Positions 27,231 through 36,588 of a stretch of 64,000 nucleotides of DNA are shown piece by piece (position 1 is the first letter of the stretch; each line of letters starts with the position of its first letter). Source of the DNA: Tenericutes bacterium HGW-Tenericutes-2 (GTDB taxonomy: Bacteria; Bacillota_I; Bacilli_A; Acholeplasmatales; Acholeplasmataceae); contig PGXL01000010.1 of assembly GCA_002839095.1 (NCBI GenBank), positions 62,001-126,000 on the forward strand, read 5' to 3'. The notes under the pieces are model-generated. The model saw nothing but the letters and a program-made list of their open reading frames with translations. It was not told the DNA's origin and did not search any database. The position numbers and the translations under genes were made by a program.

Positions 27231-27236
27231 TTAAAA

Positions 27237-29093
27237 TCACTTTCTTTTTACATCACTAGGCATCCTGTATTGACCCCTCGGTGATAATGATATACCTAGG
27301 ATTTTTGGTCCTTCAGGTAATGTTTGACGCTTAAATTGCTGTGAATAGAAACGCTTAAAGAAGCGTTTCACATAGTGGTTGGCCTCTTCTTTAGAGAAGT
27401 CAAAAGCGTTTCTAATTAGGAACTCAATCTTTTCTTCATCTGCACCATGTTCAAGATGATGGAATAAGATGAAATCATTGACGTCATATCTTCCAATTGA
27501 TTTTTCCGTATCTTGATTTTCTAATAACTCAGGTGTTATTGGTGCTTGTAATATTTTATTTAAGGTTTCCCCAATATTTGTATAGAGGTTATTTGCATGG
27601 TATCCAATCAGTAGTTGAACCCAAGTCTTTGGTAATCCAGCATTGACTGCATACATACTCATTTGATCACCGTTATAGGTCATCCAACCTAAAGCAATTT
27701 CAGATAAATCGCCGGTGCCTAATACAAATCCACCATACTTATTTGCTAAATCCATTAAAACCATCGTTCTCATTCTTGCTTGTGCATTTTCATAGGTCAC
27801 ATCCTTTTCGATGTGCGATATCGACTTCAAATGAAGATCGACTGATTTTGCTATCGGAATTTCAAGCTTGGTAACATCTAAACCATCCATCAATTTAATT
27901 GCTGCTGATTTGGACTGCTTCGATGTTGCTTGAGCAGGCATAGTGACTGCAATAATATCCTTTGTGTCTCTACCAAGCTTTTTCATTGCTTGATGACTTA
28001 CAAGTAATGCTAAAGCAGAATCTAATCCACCAGAGACACCAATCACGATTTTATTTGATGATTCAGGTAGTGATTCAAGTCTTTTAATTAACGCGAAAAC
28101 TTGTAGGTTATTTGCCAATTCGATTTCTTCATTAATATTTTGTTCAGGAATAAATGGTTTTTGTGAGATTTTATGCTCAAATTCAAAGGTTTCAGATTCC
28201 TCGAATTTAACTGGTACAAATTGATATTGATTTTGAATCATCATATGCATATCACGATATGTAGAATCCTGTCTTTTTTGGTAATTAATTGCTGAAATAT
28301 CAATATCAGCAGTTAAAACAGATGAATCCATTGAAAATGCTTTATCCTCTGCAACCATGGATCCTTGATTTGCAATCAACTTATGACCTGAAAAAACAAC
28401 CTCTGAGCTCGATTCAAAATGACCTGAGCTTGTATAAATATATGCTGCCATTTGCTTTCTTGAGTGATCTAAAACTAAATTTCTTCTCACCTCAAGCTTT
28501 CCAACTCTCTCTGGAGATGCAGACAGATTGAAAAACATATTTGCTCCAGCAAGACTCATATCGTCTGAAGGACTATATGCAGCCCATAAATCCTGACAAA
28601 CCTCAACACCGATTCTTATATTTTGATCAGCATCTTCAAAGATTAAATAACCAAATGGAACTTGTTCTCCAAAGAGCTTAATATTCTTCATGGTTGTTTT
28701 ATAGCCAGTATGGAACCATCTCTTCTCATAAAATTCATGATAATTAGGTAGATAATGCTTAGGAATAACCCCAATCACTTTCTTTTGTTTAATTACAACA
28801 GCACAATTGTATAAAATACCATATAAATCTAGGGGAGCACCAATAATAAAGATCCCCTTATAGGTAGTTTCATCCATAATTTCCTTCAAGGCTTGTTTTG
28901 CTTCAGAAATAAATGCTTCCTGGTAAAAAAGATCACTTGCTGTATAACCTGTGATGGAAAGCTCAGGAAAAACAATAACACTGGATTTTGTTTCTTTAAG
29001 AATGGAAAGAATTTCTTTCTTATTATGCTGGATATCACCAACACTAATTTTTGGTGTTGCTGCAGCAACTTTAATTAAACCATACTTAAACAT
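27237..29093 (-). CDS. nadE: Glutamine-dependent NAD+ synthetase
   Basis: Final step of NAD synthesis, amidating deamido-NAD. The 618 residues contain an N-terminal nitrilase-type glutaminase domain (about 1-300, with Glu in FPELSITGY, Lys in IPKHYLPNY and the nucleophile Cys in GVEVCQDLW) and a C-terminal synthetase domain with the PP-loop GVSGGLDSALALL. The ATG overlaps the end of nadD by eight bases; SD GAGGAG. Co-transcription with nadD makes a complete nicotinate-mononucleotide-to-NAD module. Confidence 0.96.
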   Translation of the reverse strand: MFKYGLIKVAAATPKISVGDIQHNKKEILSILKETKSSVIVFPELSITGYTASDLFYQEAFISEAKQALKEIMDETTYKGIFIIGAPLDLYGILYNCAVVIKQKKVIGVIPKHYLPNYHEFYEKRWFHTGYKTTMKNIKLFGEQVPFGYLIFEDADQNIRIGVEVCQDLWAAYSPSDDMSLAGANMFFNLSASPERVGKLEVRRNLVLDHSRKQMAAYIYTSSGHFESSSEVVFSGHKLIANQGSMVAEDKAFSMDSSVLTADIDISAINYQKRQDSTYRDMHMMIQNQYQFVPVKFEESETFEFEHKISQKPFIPEQNINEEIELANNLQVFALIKRLESLPESSNKIVIGVSGGLDSALALLVSHQAMKKLGRDTKDIIAVTMPAQATSKQSKSAAIKLMDGLDVTKLEIPIAKSVDLHLKSISHIEKDVTYENAQARMRTMVLMDLANKYGGFVLGTGDLSEIALGWMTYNGDQMSMYAVNAGLPKTWVQLLIGYHANNLYTNIGETLNKILQAPITPELLENQDTEKSIGRYDVNDFILFHHLEHGADEEKIEFLIRNAFDFSKEEANHYVKRFFKRFYSQQFKRQTLPEGPKILGISLSPRGQYRMPSDVKRK

Positions 29094-29661
29094 GATTTTG
29101 CTCCTCGTAGAGATGATTTTTTAATATATATTGATAGACCTCAGGGGTCAAATGTCCAGAATGTTTTTTCAAGCTTTTTCTTATTGCTGACGATGAAATG
29201 TTTTCATTAAATTCAAGGTAAGTGAAATGATGCTTAACATTCTTAAACATTTCTTCAAACTCTTCCTTTGAAATTGAACCTTCTCTTGTCATCACAATAA
29301 ATGGGTATGACTCTAATAACTCTTCATAATTAATCCATGTTTTAAAATCCTTCAATTGATCGGAACCAATGACAAAATACAAATCATCATGCATTTTATT
29401 GATTTCCCTTAGGCTTGCTAATGTTCCCTTGTATTCTCTTCTTGATTCTATATCTAATACTGTAGCATTGTTTATTTTTTTTACTAATAATTCAAGCATT
29501 AAGTATCTATGAGAAAATGGAATTAGCTCAGGCTTCTTATAATCATCACCTACAGGAAGCAATAGAACCCGCGCACCTTTATAGGTAGACAGTAGTTTTT
29601 TTATAATATTTTGATGTGCGATTGTGGGTGGATTAAATGATCCCCCAAAGACTAAATGCAT
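29086..29661 (-). CDS. nadD: Nicotinate-nucleotide adenylyltransferase
   Basis: Adenylates nicotinate mononucleotide to deamido-NAD. The 191 residues start MHLVFGGSFNPPTIAH with the nucleotidyltransferase GxFNPxxxxH motif, and have ISSSAIRKSL (ISST-like motif) near 160. First gene of nadD-nadE-mnmA. The promoter carries a palindrome over its -10 box. Confidence 0.94.
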   Translation of the reverse strand: MHLVFGGSFNPPTIAHQNIIKKLLSTYKGARVLLLPVGDDYKKPELIPFSHRYLMLELLVKKINNATVLDIESRREYKGTLASLREINKMHDDLYFVIGSDQLKDFKTWINYEELLESYPFIVMTREGSISKEEFEEMFKNVKHHFTYLEFNENISSSAIRKSLKKHSGHLTPEVYQYILKNHLYEEQNHV

Positions 29662-29677
29662 GCTATCACCACCTTTT

Positions 29678-29706
29678 ATTATATCATTTTTTAAATGATA
29701 TGAAAC
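29678..29706 (-). promoter_or_regulatory. nadD promoter with overlapping palindrome
   Basis: TATAAT (29683-29678, minus strand) lies beside and partly under the palindrome ATATCATTT-TTT-AAATGATAT (29681-29701). The -35 (GTTTCA, 29706-29701) is weak. A repressor binding the palindrome would block the promoter. Confidence 0.5.
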
Positions 29707-29804
29707 TAGAGGGTCCTTAAAAAACTTAAAGATGCGTAAAAATACGATTAAACCCTAAATAATCCATTGATATGAGCGTTATTCTTTAAATCATTTATAA
29801 ATAC

Positions 29805-29813
29805 TGTTATAAT
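29805..29813 (+). promoter_or_regulatory. Extended -10 promoter of the Fur-like gene
   Basis: TGTTATAAT at 29805-29813; the -35 region TTTAAA at 29785-29790 is weak. Confidence 0.6.
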
Positions 29814-29862
29814 TAACATGTATCGAAATAACAATTCCGGTTTCCCAAAGGAGAGCGAACAT

Positions 29863-30285
29863 ATGGACTTAAAAGAACGTTATTATCATAAAATCAGATT
29901 AGATAAGATGCGCTTAACAAAGAGCAGAAAAGCGATGATTGAAATCTTAGAAAATCAACATCTTACATTCAAAGAAATACAGAAAGCATTAGCTTCTCGT
30001 GGTTTTTATAATGTGTCAACTATTTATAATAATCTTGAATTCTTAATTGATCAAAAGATTGTCGTAGAAATTTATATCAATGATACGAAGTATTATGATC
30101 TATCTATGGGTAACCCAATGCACTCAGCAGATAGCCATATTCATATCATGAATAAGGACACCAATGAAATCACTGAAGTCAATAGCCCTGATATTTTTGA
30201 CTTTCTGTCGAATCACCAAGCATTCAAGCATTTAGATCTTGAATACATTAGAATTATCATTTCAGCTCAAAACAAGAAAAAATAA
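29863..30285 (+). CDS. Fur-family transcriptional regulator lacking cysteines
   Basis: Winged-helix metalloregulator-like protein, 140 residues from the start at 29863, chosen because SD AAAGGAG lies nine bases upstream; a longer frame from 29818 places the SD inside the gene. The DNA-binding half (TKSRKAMIEIL, NVSTIYNNLEFL) is typical of Fur/PerR, and HIHIM matches the HxH metal-site motif of the family. The usual CxxC pair after it is replaced by NKDTNE and there is no cysteine in the whole protein, so the structural zinc site must be absent. Monocistronic and divergent from nadD. Confidence 0.85.
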   Translation: MDLKERYYHKIRLDKMRLTKSRKAMIEILENQHLTFKEIQKALASRGFYNVSTIYNNLEFLIDQKIVVEIYINDTKYYDLSMGNPMHSADSHIHIMNKDTNEITEVNSPDIFDFLSNHQAFKHLDLEYIRIIISAQNKKK

Positions 30286-30309
30286 GCACATTCATTGTGC
30301 TTTATTTTT
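30284..30309. terminator. Terminator between the Fur-like gene and mgsA
   Basis: AAGCACA (30284-30290), loop TTCAT, TGTGCTT (30296-30302), then a T-rich run; shared by convergent genes. Confidence 0.8.
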
Positions 30310-30667
30310 TTTCAAATTTCATAAAAAGCTTAGCAGTTTCAATATTAGTTGCTAAAGGAACCTTATAGACATCACTTAATCTAAGTAATGCAGAAACATC
30401 TGGTTCATGTGGCTGTGCTGATAATGGATCTCTAAAGAAAAATACCATGTCAATCTTACCATTTGCGATCATTGATCCAATTTCCTGGTCTCCTCCAAGG
30501 GGTCCAGATTTTTTTAAGCTTATTTTTAGACCTGTATGTGAAATTAATATCGAGCCTGTAGTCCCTGTCGCGTAAAGATCATGCATTCTAAAAAAATCAA
30601 CGTGCTTAAAAACAAAATCCTTAAGCTCATCCTTCTTCTTGTCATGTGCAATCAGTGCAATTCTCAT
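30302..30667 (-). CDS. mgsA: Methylglyoxal synthase
   Basis: Converts dihydroxyacetone phosphate to methylglyoxal and phosphate, a glycolytic bypass. The 121 residues show the family core: [10 protein letters not shown] at the N-terminus, TGTTG phosphate loop near 38, the [13 protein letters not shown] motif with the catalytic Asp near 60, and [15 protein letters not shown]. Last gene of rsmH-mgsA (five-base gap). Confidence 0.95.
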   Translation of the reverse strand: MRIALIAHDKKKDELKDFVFKHVDFFRMHDLYATGTTGSILISHTGLKISLKKSGPLGGDQEIGSMIANGKIDMVFFFRDPLSAQPHEPDVSALLRLSDVYKVPLATNIETAKLFMKFEKK

Positions 30668-30672
30668 GATTT

Positions 30673-31569
30673 TTATCTCCTTTTTAGTGCTCTAAGTTTT
30701 GCTGATTTACTTCTAGAGTTTCTATTCATTTCTTCCTCTGTTGGATATACTGGTTTTCTGGTAACAACCTCAAAATCAGAAAGATCCTTATTGATAATTG
30801 GTAGGTTTTTTGGAATGTCAGTTGTGCTCTCATCCTTAAAGAAATGCTTAACGATTCTATCCTCTAAGGAATGGAAGGTTATAACAACTAATCTTCCGTC
30901 AGGGTTTAAAATATCTACAGCATCCTTTAATACAGTTTCTAGAACAGTAAGTTCATCATTAACCGCTATACGAAGCGCTTGAAAGACTCTTTTTGATGAA
31001 TGACCCTTTTCTTTATAATTGACTGAGTCACAGATTTTTACTAAATCCATTGTTGTTTTTAAAGGTCTTCTTTCAACTATTCTTTTCGCGATTTTAAATG
31101 AGTTTTTCTCTTCGCCGTAGACAAAAAATATACGAGCAAGCTCACTTGCTTCATAGGTATTTAGGATAAACTCTGCAGTTATTTCTTGGTGCTGATCCAT
31201 GCGCATATCTAGTGAGGTATCCTTTAAATAGGTGAACCCTCTTGTTTCATCATCAATTTGAAAAGAGGATAGACCTAAATCTAGTAGAAGTCCATCAATT
31301 TTATAGATTCCTTCTTCAGCTAATTTTTGCTTTAAATTTTTGAAATTGCTTTTGATAATTTTATAGTTTTTATAGTTTTTTAAAACTTCATTTGCATATT
31401 GAATCGCGAAATCATCTTGATCAAATGCATATAAAAAACCATCTTTTAGATGATCTAAAATCAATTTTGAGTGCCCAGCACCACCAAGTGTACCATCAAC
31501 ATAGATACCATTAGGCTTTATATTTAAATAGCTAATTGCTTCTTCTTTAAGTACAGTTTCATGCTTCAT
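30673..31569 (-). CDS. rsmH: 16S rRNA (cytosine1402-N4)-methyltransferase
   Basis: Methylates N4 of C1402 in 16S rRNA (old name MraW). The 298 residues begin [34 protein letters not shown], written here as two conserved blocks: HxxVLxxE and [10 protein letters not shown] (SAM-binding). [12 protein letters not shown] and [13 protein letters not shown] near the C-terminus are also diagnostic. In walled bacteria this gene heads the dcw cluster; here it lies between rpmF and mgsA. Confidence 0.96.
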   Translation of the reverse strand: MKHETVLKEEAISYLNIKPNGIYVDGTLGGAGHSKLILDHLKDGFLYAFDQDDFAIQYANEVLKNYKNYKIIKSNFKNLKQKLAEEGIYKIDGLLLDLGLSSFQIDDETRGFTYLKDTSLDMRMDQHQEITAEFILNTYEASELARIFFVYGEEKNSFKIAKRIVERRPLKTTMDLVKICDSVNYKEKGHSSKRVFQALRIAVNDELTVLETVLKDAVDILNPDGRLVVITFHSLEDRIVKHFFKDESTTDIPKNLPIINKDLSDFEVVTRKPVYPTEEEMNRNSRSKSAKLRALKRR

Positions 31570-31640
31570 ATGTTATCAATCCTTTTTTATAGTTCATCTC
31601 TATTATATATGATAAATTTATATATTTTCATTTTAAAGAA

Positions 31641-31663
31641 AGAAAAAGGTGCCTGTTGGCACC
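31641..31663 (-). terminator. Terminator of the DUF177-rpmF operon
   Basis: GGTGCC (31648-31653), loop TGTT, GGCACC (31658-31663); TTTTTC follows on the minus strand. Confidence 0.88.
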
Positions 31664-31668
31664 CTTCC

Positions 31669-31860
31669 TTAATCCTTCTTGGATTCCTTCTTGGTTAAAA
31701 CCTGTTGTCCTTTGTAATAACCACTGTTTGGTGTAACACGGTGTGGTAATGTGAATTCACCAGTCTGTGGGCAAACAACTAATGCAGGAGCAGTAAGTTT
31801 GAAGTGTGTTCTTCTCTTTCTCTTTGCAGTTTTACCCGTTCTACGAAATGGAACAGCCAT
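31669..31860 (-). CDS. rpmF: 50S ribosomal protein L32
   Basis: Large-subunit protein of 63 residues with the typical start [19 protein letters not shown]. Of the zinc-ligand cysteines of some L32 forms only one remains (VVCPQTG), so this is a zinc-free type. It follows the DUF177 gene by 11 bases, the standard bacterial pairing. Confidence 0.95.
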   Translation of the reverse strand: MAVPFRRTGKTAKRKRRTHFKLTAPALVVCPQTGEFTLPHRVTPNSGYYKGQQVLTKKESKKD

Positions 31861-31871
31861 CTGTTCACCTC

Positions 31872-32303
31872 CTATTTTTTCACTATCTTATCTAAATCAG
31901 CAAATGCAGGATGTGGGCTTTTCTCTGGTTCAAAAGAAGCTTCATTAGCATCTGGATGATAGATGGTATAAGGTTTTTCGGATAGTATGTATCCGAAGAT
32001 TATGTCTTCAAGCTCTAAAGGATCTTCGAATGGAAAATCAGCTTCTTCAGTAGTTCCAAATATAATGACTTCATCGAAGCTCATTTCATAAGGTACTGGC
32101 TTTAATGTCTTTGAGCATGCTAGCTCCATATTGACATCGACATGAATGTTCATTGTGAGCTCATCATGTTTAAAAAATATATCCGCTTTAACTTTTGCTG
32201 GTTCAATAGATAATACCTCTACTGAATCTTTAATCATTTTCGAATAATCAATGACAAGATCAATTGAGGTTTTCTCTTTTAACTCATGGATTGAATATTT
32301 CAT
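31872..32303 (-). CDS. YceD/DUF177 family protein
   Basis: Protein of 143 residues in the DUF177 family, which in bacteria is nearly always encoded next to rpmF and has been linked to 23S rRNA or large-subunit assembly. The family core [12 protein letters not shown] near residue 67 is visible, as is an acidic middle section. No catalytic motif. SD GAGGTGA precedes ATG. Confidence 0.88.
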   Translation of the reverse strand: MKYSIHELKEKTSIDLVIDYSKMIKDSVEVLSIEPAKVKADIFFKHDELTMNIHVDVNMELACSKTLKPVPYEMSFDEVIIFGTTEEADFPFEDPLELEDIIFGYILSEKPYTIYHPDANEASFEPEKSPHPAFADLDKIVKK

Positions 32304-32367
32304 AATATCACCTCAACGAAAGTATTATACATAATAATTTGATAAAAGTCAATCAATTGAATACATT

Positions 32368-32388
32368 TTAAAAAACCCCAGTGGGGTT
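32368..32388 (-). terminator. Terminator after the 242-residue gene
   Basis: AACCCC (32374-32379), loop AGT, GGGGTT (32383-32388), then a T run on the minus strand. Confidence 0.85.
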
Positions 32389-32389
32389 C

Positions 32390-33118
32390 TTAAAGTTTAC
32401 GGCTTGTACGCACTTTGCTCTTTAAAATTTCTAGTATTTTGGATTCTGTTTCAGTGAGTAAAGTATTTAATTCATATTCAGAATGTATATGGTGATTTCT
32501 TAGGTGGAATGGGACGATTGTTCCATCAGCTAAGCCAATCTCAAGATCTAACATGATATATTTCGGATGGTCATTGTTATCATATTTTATCGAGGTTTCC
32601 ATGTGAACAACATCAAAATAATTGAATTCTCCAGCGACATCGAATGCTATATGTCCATTTCTATGATCGACATTTGCTTGATGGTAAAATAAAGAGTCTA
32701 ATCCAAAGAATAAAACGGTAACAAGTGCTTGGTCATAAAGTAATGTATAAGTTCCATCAGGTTTTTTATCTAAACGATATGAAACCTTTCCTTTATGATC
32801 AAATGCATCAGGCACTGTAATCACTATTAAGGATTCATAGTCTGATTCTTTGATTGAAGAGAGCTGGTGTGCACGATTGATGACATGCTTATAGTCTTCA
32901 TGAAGCATATCCTCATAGGAATCCTCTGCACGTCCTGAAAATTTCTTAAAATATTTAGATGTGTATTTAGAACGGTTTTTAGGTTTTTTAGGTTTTTTTT
33001 CAACGGGTTCTTTGATCTTATCAGCTTTGACTTTCTTGCCTTTAGGTTCTTCAGTCAATTCATCTTCAATAAATTCTTCATTTTCGATAGATTGATTCTT
33101 ATTCTTCTTTTCTTTCAT
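32390..33118 (-). CDS. Unrecognised protein with Lys/Glu-rich N-terminus
   Basis: A 242-residue protein I do not recognise. Residues 1-62 are highly charged low-complexity sequence (KEKKNKN, EDELTEEPKGKK, KKPKKPKNRS) and probably disordered. The rest looks like a compact alpha/beta domain, with beta-rich stretches such as SYRLDKKPDGTYTLLYDQAL and YIMLDLEIGLADGTIVPFHL. No signal peptide and no membrane segment, so it is likely cytoplasmic. It has its own promoter (TTGACT, 18 bases, TAAAAT) and terminator. No functional clue from neighbours (DUF177-rpmF downstream, lplA upstream). Confidence 0.75.
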   Translation of the reverse strand: MKEKKNKNQSIENEEFIEDELTEEPKGKKVKADKIKEPVEKKPKKPKNRSKYTSKYFKKFSGRAEDSYEDMLHEDYKHVINRAHQLSSIKESDYESLIVITVPDAFDHKGKVSYRLDKKPDGTYTLLYDQALVTVLFFGLDSLFYHQANVDHRNGHIAFDVAGEFNYFDVVHMETSIKYDNNDHPKYIMLDLEIGLADGTIVPFHLRNHHIHSEYELNTLLTETESKILEILKSKVRTSRKL

Positions 33119-33146
33119 GGCAATACCACCTTTCGCCTTCTATTCT

Positions 33147-33176
33147 ATTTTAACAAATATTTAAAATACTAGTCAA
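33147..33176 (-). promoter_or_regulatory. Promoter of the 242-residue gene
   Basis: Minus strand: TTGACT (33176-33171), 18 bases, TAAAAT (33152-33147). Confidence 0.7.
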
Positions 33177-33195
33177 CTTTTCGTATGCTTTTGGA

Positions 33196-33214
33196 TGATA
33201 TTTATCAAATATCA
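33196..33214. repeat. Inverted repeat between lplA and the 242-residue gene
   Basis: TGATATTT-ATC-AAATATCA, perfect 8-bp arms, 20 bases upstream of the -35 box. No T run, so a protein-binding site or transcript-end hairpin rather than a canonical terminator. Confidence 0.5.
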
Positions 33215-33227
33215 CGCATGTTTAATG

Positions 33228-34217
33228 TTATTCTCCTAAAATGCCTTCAAATAACAGGTTTTTAAAGTCTTCTGTCTTGGAATCCAATATATAATCTTCT
33301 ATTGAATGTTCGCTTAATATGCGGGAAATGTTTGCTTTATCATAGGGTAAATCAATAAATTTCTCTTCAAACTCTAATAATTGTTTTTTGTCAAAAAAAT
33401 CTCCTTGGATCGCCAAGTTTTTAATGACTCCTTCTGCTAAATCAAGCTTAATCTCAAATAGACCACCTGGTATTCTCTTTTTAAGTATTTTAGTATAGGC
33501 AGGTTGTTTTTTATAAATCCATTCCTTTGTCTGATATTTTTTTGATAATTCGTGGATTTCTTTAATCTCTTGGTCACTTAAAACGTAGGTTTGATTGGTC
33601 AATGTATTTTCAAAATGCTTAATCAACTGTTCTTGAGTGAGTCCCTTCAAATAAGGCTTTAGATTGGTCACTCTAGATCTTACAGAATCTATACCTTTAG
33701 ATACTAATTTTTCATCACTTGGCGAGATTGCTCTAACCATCGTCTCTAAATCACAATCATAAAGAAAAGTTCCATGCATTAGCATGCCATACTTATTTTG
33801 TAAAAATGCATTTCCAGATATTTTTTTTCCATCGAATAACAAATCGTTCCGACCTGAAAACTCGATATTTATATCAAGCAATTTCATTGATTCGATAATC
33901 TTTGATAAATAGGTTTTAAATGTGAATTCTTTATTTGTTCTTTTAGTAACAATTGAAAACATCGTATTTCTGTGATCGGCATAAACACAACCACCACCGG
34001 TAGGTCTACGATACACATCAATATTGTTCTCTTTTAGAAAATCTAAATTCACTTCATTTTCTATGACTTGATTTTTCCCAATGACAACTCCGTGGATTTC
34101 CCAAGTAAAGAAAAATGTTTCATCATTTTTAAGTAATTTTGTTAATACATATTCCTCTAGTGCGAAATAAAAATATGGCTTCAAATTTCCTTCATTATTA
34201 TGTCTAATTAGAATCAT
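33228..34217 (-). CDS. lplA: Lipoate--protein ligase
   Basis: Activates lipoate with ATP and attaches it to E2/H-protein lysines. The 329 residues have the RRxTGGGxVxxD-type motif RRPTGGGCVYADHRN near 71, the lysine-region motif FDGKKISGNAFLQ near 128 and the HGTFLYDCDLETM segment near 147, plus the C-terminal accessory domain of the two-domain ligase (from about 245). SD GGAGG precedes ATG. Monocistronic, with a TATAAT box on the minus strand upstream. Suggests dependence on scavenged lipoate. Confidence 0.93.
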   Translation of the reverse strand: MILIRHNNEGNLKPYFYFALEEYVLTKLLKNDETFFFTWEIHGVVIGKNQVIENEVNLDFLKENNIDVYRRPTGGGCVYADHRNTMFSIVTKRTNKEFTFKTYLSKIIESMKLLDINIEFSGRNDLLFDGKKISGNAFLQNKYGMLMHGTFLYDCDLETMVRAISPSDEKLVSKGIDSVRSRVTNLKPYLKGLTQEQLIKHFENTLTNQTYVLSDQEIKEIHELSKKYQTKEWIYKKQPAYTKILKKRIPGGLFEIKLDLAEGVIKNLAIQGDFFDKKQLLEFEEKFIDLPYDKANISRILSEHSIEDYILDSKTEDFKNLLFEGILGE

Positions 34218-34367
34218 AAATTTCCTCCAAAAAGGTATTTTTCTAAATTAATTATAACATGGTTGCTCATGATAATGAAACATAGAGACTTTTATAGAAG
34301 AAATAATTAAAAATGAGCATATTTTCACGATTAACAAGTTAGCAAAATAGAAAATCTAAAGTAATAA

Positions 34368-34376
34368 TGATATAAT
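34368..34376 (+). promoter_or_regulatory. Extended -10 promoter of the DUF2177-DAK2/DegV-DUF1295 unit
   Basis: TGATATAAT, 25 bases upstream of the first ATG, with SD AAAGGAGGG following. Confidence 0.65.
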
Positions 34377-34400
34377 GAATATAAATAAAGGAGGGTTCTT

Positions 34401-34802
34401 ATGCTACTTTTTCTAAAGCTTTATGCAATTTCATTTGTTATCTTTTTTGCTATTGATTTACTCTGGTTAGGTATTATTGCTAAAAACATTTATCAAAAAT
34501 ACATAGGTGAGTTATTAAAACCAGATGTCAATTGGGTTGCAGCAATTTTATTCTATCTTTTATTTATTGGAGGGCTTGTAATATTCGTCTTAATGCCCGC
34601 CGTAGATGCTGGTTCATGGGTAAAAGCACTTCTACTTGGTGCCTTGTTCGGATTCATTACATATGCGACCTATGATTTAACAAATCTTGCTACATTAAAG
34701 GGTTGGCCAATTCAAATAACAATTATTGATTTAATTTGGGGAACATTCCTTGGTGCTTCAACAAGCACATTGTCCTATTTAGTTTATAAACTTATATTTT
34801 AA
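34401..34802 (+). CDS. DUF2177 family membrane protein
   Basis: Small membrane protein, 133 residues, four hydrophobic helices. It matches the DUF2177 pattern closely: FAIDLLWLG near 20, PDVNWVAAILFYLLF near 46, and the strongly conserved ATYDLTNLATLKGWP near 92. Function unknown; the family is often found near lipid or cofactor genes. First of three co-oriented genes (seven-base gap to the next), so a membrane-lipid connection to the DAK2-DegV and DUF1295 genes is a reasonable inference. Confidence 0.88.
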   Translation: MLLFLKLYAISFVIFFAIDLLWLGIIAKNIYQKYIGELLKPDVNWVAAILFYLLFIGGLVIFVLMPAVDAGSWVKALLLGALFGFITYATYDLTNLATLKGWPIQITIIDLIWGTFLGASTSTLSYLVYKLIF

Positions 34803-34809
34803 GAGGTGA

Positions 34810-36588
34810 ATGATGACTACATCCGTGTTAACAAATGAATTAATCTACAAATCATTTATTATTGGTGCTAAAAATGTTATTCAAGAAAAAAACAGCTTGA
34901 ATGCCATCAATGTGTTTCCAGTACCCGATGGAGATACAGGAAGTAATCTTGCATCCATGATGACAAGCATTATTGAAAAATCAGTTTTAGGTGAGACAAG
35001 TGAAGAAACTATTCAATCCATCGCTGATGCAGCGATTGTTGGTGCTAGAGGTAACTCTGGTATTATCTTTGCACAATACATCCATGGGTTCTCAAAGGGT
35101 GTAAAAAATGATGTCCTCGATACCGATACATTCGTTGAAAATGCATCCAGTGCTGCAGATTATGCATATCAGTCTATTTCAAAGCCTGTTGAAGGTACGA
35201 TGATTACAGTCATGCGCACATGGGCAAATGCACTCCGTGAATTTAAGCATGCGGCATCATCCTTTTTAGATCTTCTTAATCATGCCTTTGAATCAGCGAA
35301 AGAGGAGCTTGCAAGAACACCTGAAAAGCTAGCTGTTCTAAAGGAAAATAAAGTTGTTGATGCTGGTGCTAAAGGCTTTGTACACTTTATTGAAGGCTTT
35401 GTTAAAGCACTTAAGGGTGAAGATGTCGAAATTCATACTGAAGTTGAAAAAATTAATGAGCTCCATGTAGAACATTTAGAAGATTCACTCCACAGATATT
35501 GTACAGAAGCATTACTTAGAGGTAAAAATCTAAATTTAGAACAAATGAGAGCTGAATTAGAAAAGCTTGGTGATTCACTGGTTGTTGCAGGTAGTGAAAG
35601 AACTGCTAGAGTTCATATTCATACCGATCACCCTGATGAAGTATTTGCATATATTGCTAGTATGTCAAATATTAGTGAACAAAAGGTCGATGATATGAAG
35701 CGTCAATTTGAAGCAGCAAATCATCGTAAATATCCTATTGCTATCGTCACTGATTCCATCGCAGATTTACCTGATGAAATGATTGATAATTATCAAATCC
35801 ATCAATTCCCTATAAGTTTACTCATCAATGATACAACCTATTATGATAAGGTCACGATTAGAAGTGAAAGATTCTATAAGATGATGGATTCATTAAAGGT
35901 TTATCCAACGTCAAGTCAACCAAATGCGAAAAGCTTGGAGAACTTCTTCTCATTTTTAACAACATATTATAAGGAAGTTGTTGTTTTAACTGTTTCTAAG
36001 GAAATGAGTGGAACCTATCAAGCATTTGTGGAAGCTGCATCTAAGTTTAATGATGCGAAGATTCATGTAATCAACACAAAACAAAACTCTGGAGCTGAAG
36101 GCTTACTTGTTTTAAAAACTGCTGAGCTTATCCAAAGTGGAAAATCCTATGAGGAAGTCATTGCTGAAGTTGAAAAATTAAGAGAACAAACCAAAATACT
36201 TGTTAGCGTTAAAACATTAAAATATATGGTTAGATCTGGTAGAGTGTCTAAAGTTACTGGAATTGCAGGAAAAATCATGAATTTGAAGCCTGTAATTTCA
36301 ATTGATAATGATGGAAAAGGGATTATATTTGATAAGGGATTAAGCATTAAATCCAGCAATAAAAAGATTTTCAAGCATGTTAAAGAAGTTCAAGATACTT
36401 ATGGTATTGAATCCTATGCAATCGTTCATGCGAATGCTTGGGATAGAGCTAAGGATTATGAAGAAATATACACATCCTTAATAGGCAAGAAGCCTACTTA
36501 TGTGATGGATATTTCAACAGTTGTAGCAATGAGCGCTGGTATAGGAACAGTTGCGATTGCCTACATCAGAAATGAGGATAAAAAATAA
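34810..36588 (+). CDS. DAK2-DegV fusion protein, probable single-chain fatty-acid kinase
   Basis: The 592-residue protein joins two modules. Residues 1-200 are a DAK2/DhaL kinase domain with the ADP-Mg motif [10 protein letters not shown] near 38, GARGNSGI near 79, PVEGTMITV near 123 and VVDAGAKGF near 181. Residues 310-592 are a DegV/FakB lipid-binding domain: [11 protein letters not shown] near 316, [25 protein letters not shown] and the [12 protein letters not shown] end. In staphylococci FakA (kinase) and FakB (acyl carrier) are separate proteins that phosphorylate fatty acids; here both are in one chain. The second ATG (34813) fits the SD slightly better. Confidence 0.9.
   Translation: MMTTSVLTNELIYKSFIIGAKNVIQEKNSLNAINVFPVPDGDTGSNLASMMTSIIEKSVLGETSEETIQSIADAAIVGARGNSGIIFAQYIHGFSKGVKNDVLDTDTFVENASSAADYAYQSISKPVEGTMITVMRTWANALREFKHAASSFLDLLNHAFESAKEELARTPEKLAVLKENKVVDAGAKGFVHFIEGFVKALKGEDVEIHTEVEKINELHVEHLEDSLHRYCTEALLRGKNLNLEQMRAELEKLGDSLVVAGSERTARVHIHTDHPDEVFAYIASMSNISEQKVDDMKRQFEAANHRKYPIAIVTDSIADLPDEMIDNYQIHQFPISLLINDTTYYDKVTIRSERFYKMMDSLKVYPTSSQPNAKSLENFFSFLTTYYKEVVVLTVSKEMSGTYQAFVEAASKFNDAKIHVINTKQNSGAEGLLVLKTAELIQSGKSYEEVIAEVEKLREQTKILVSVKTLKYMVRSGRVSKVTGIAGKIMNLKPVISIDNDGKGIIFDKGLSIKSSNKKIFKHVKEVQDTYGIESYAIVHANAWDRAKDYEEIYTSLIGKKPTYVMDISTVVAMSAGIGTVAIAYIRNEDKK

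Noticed and set aside
33196-33214. Terminator of lplA
   Set aside because: The hairpin has no T run on either strand; kept only as an inverted repeat.
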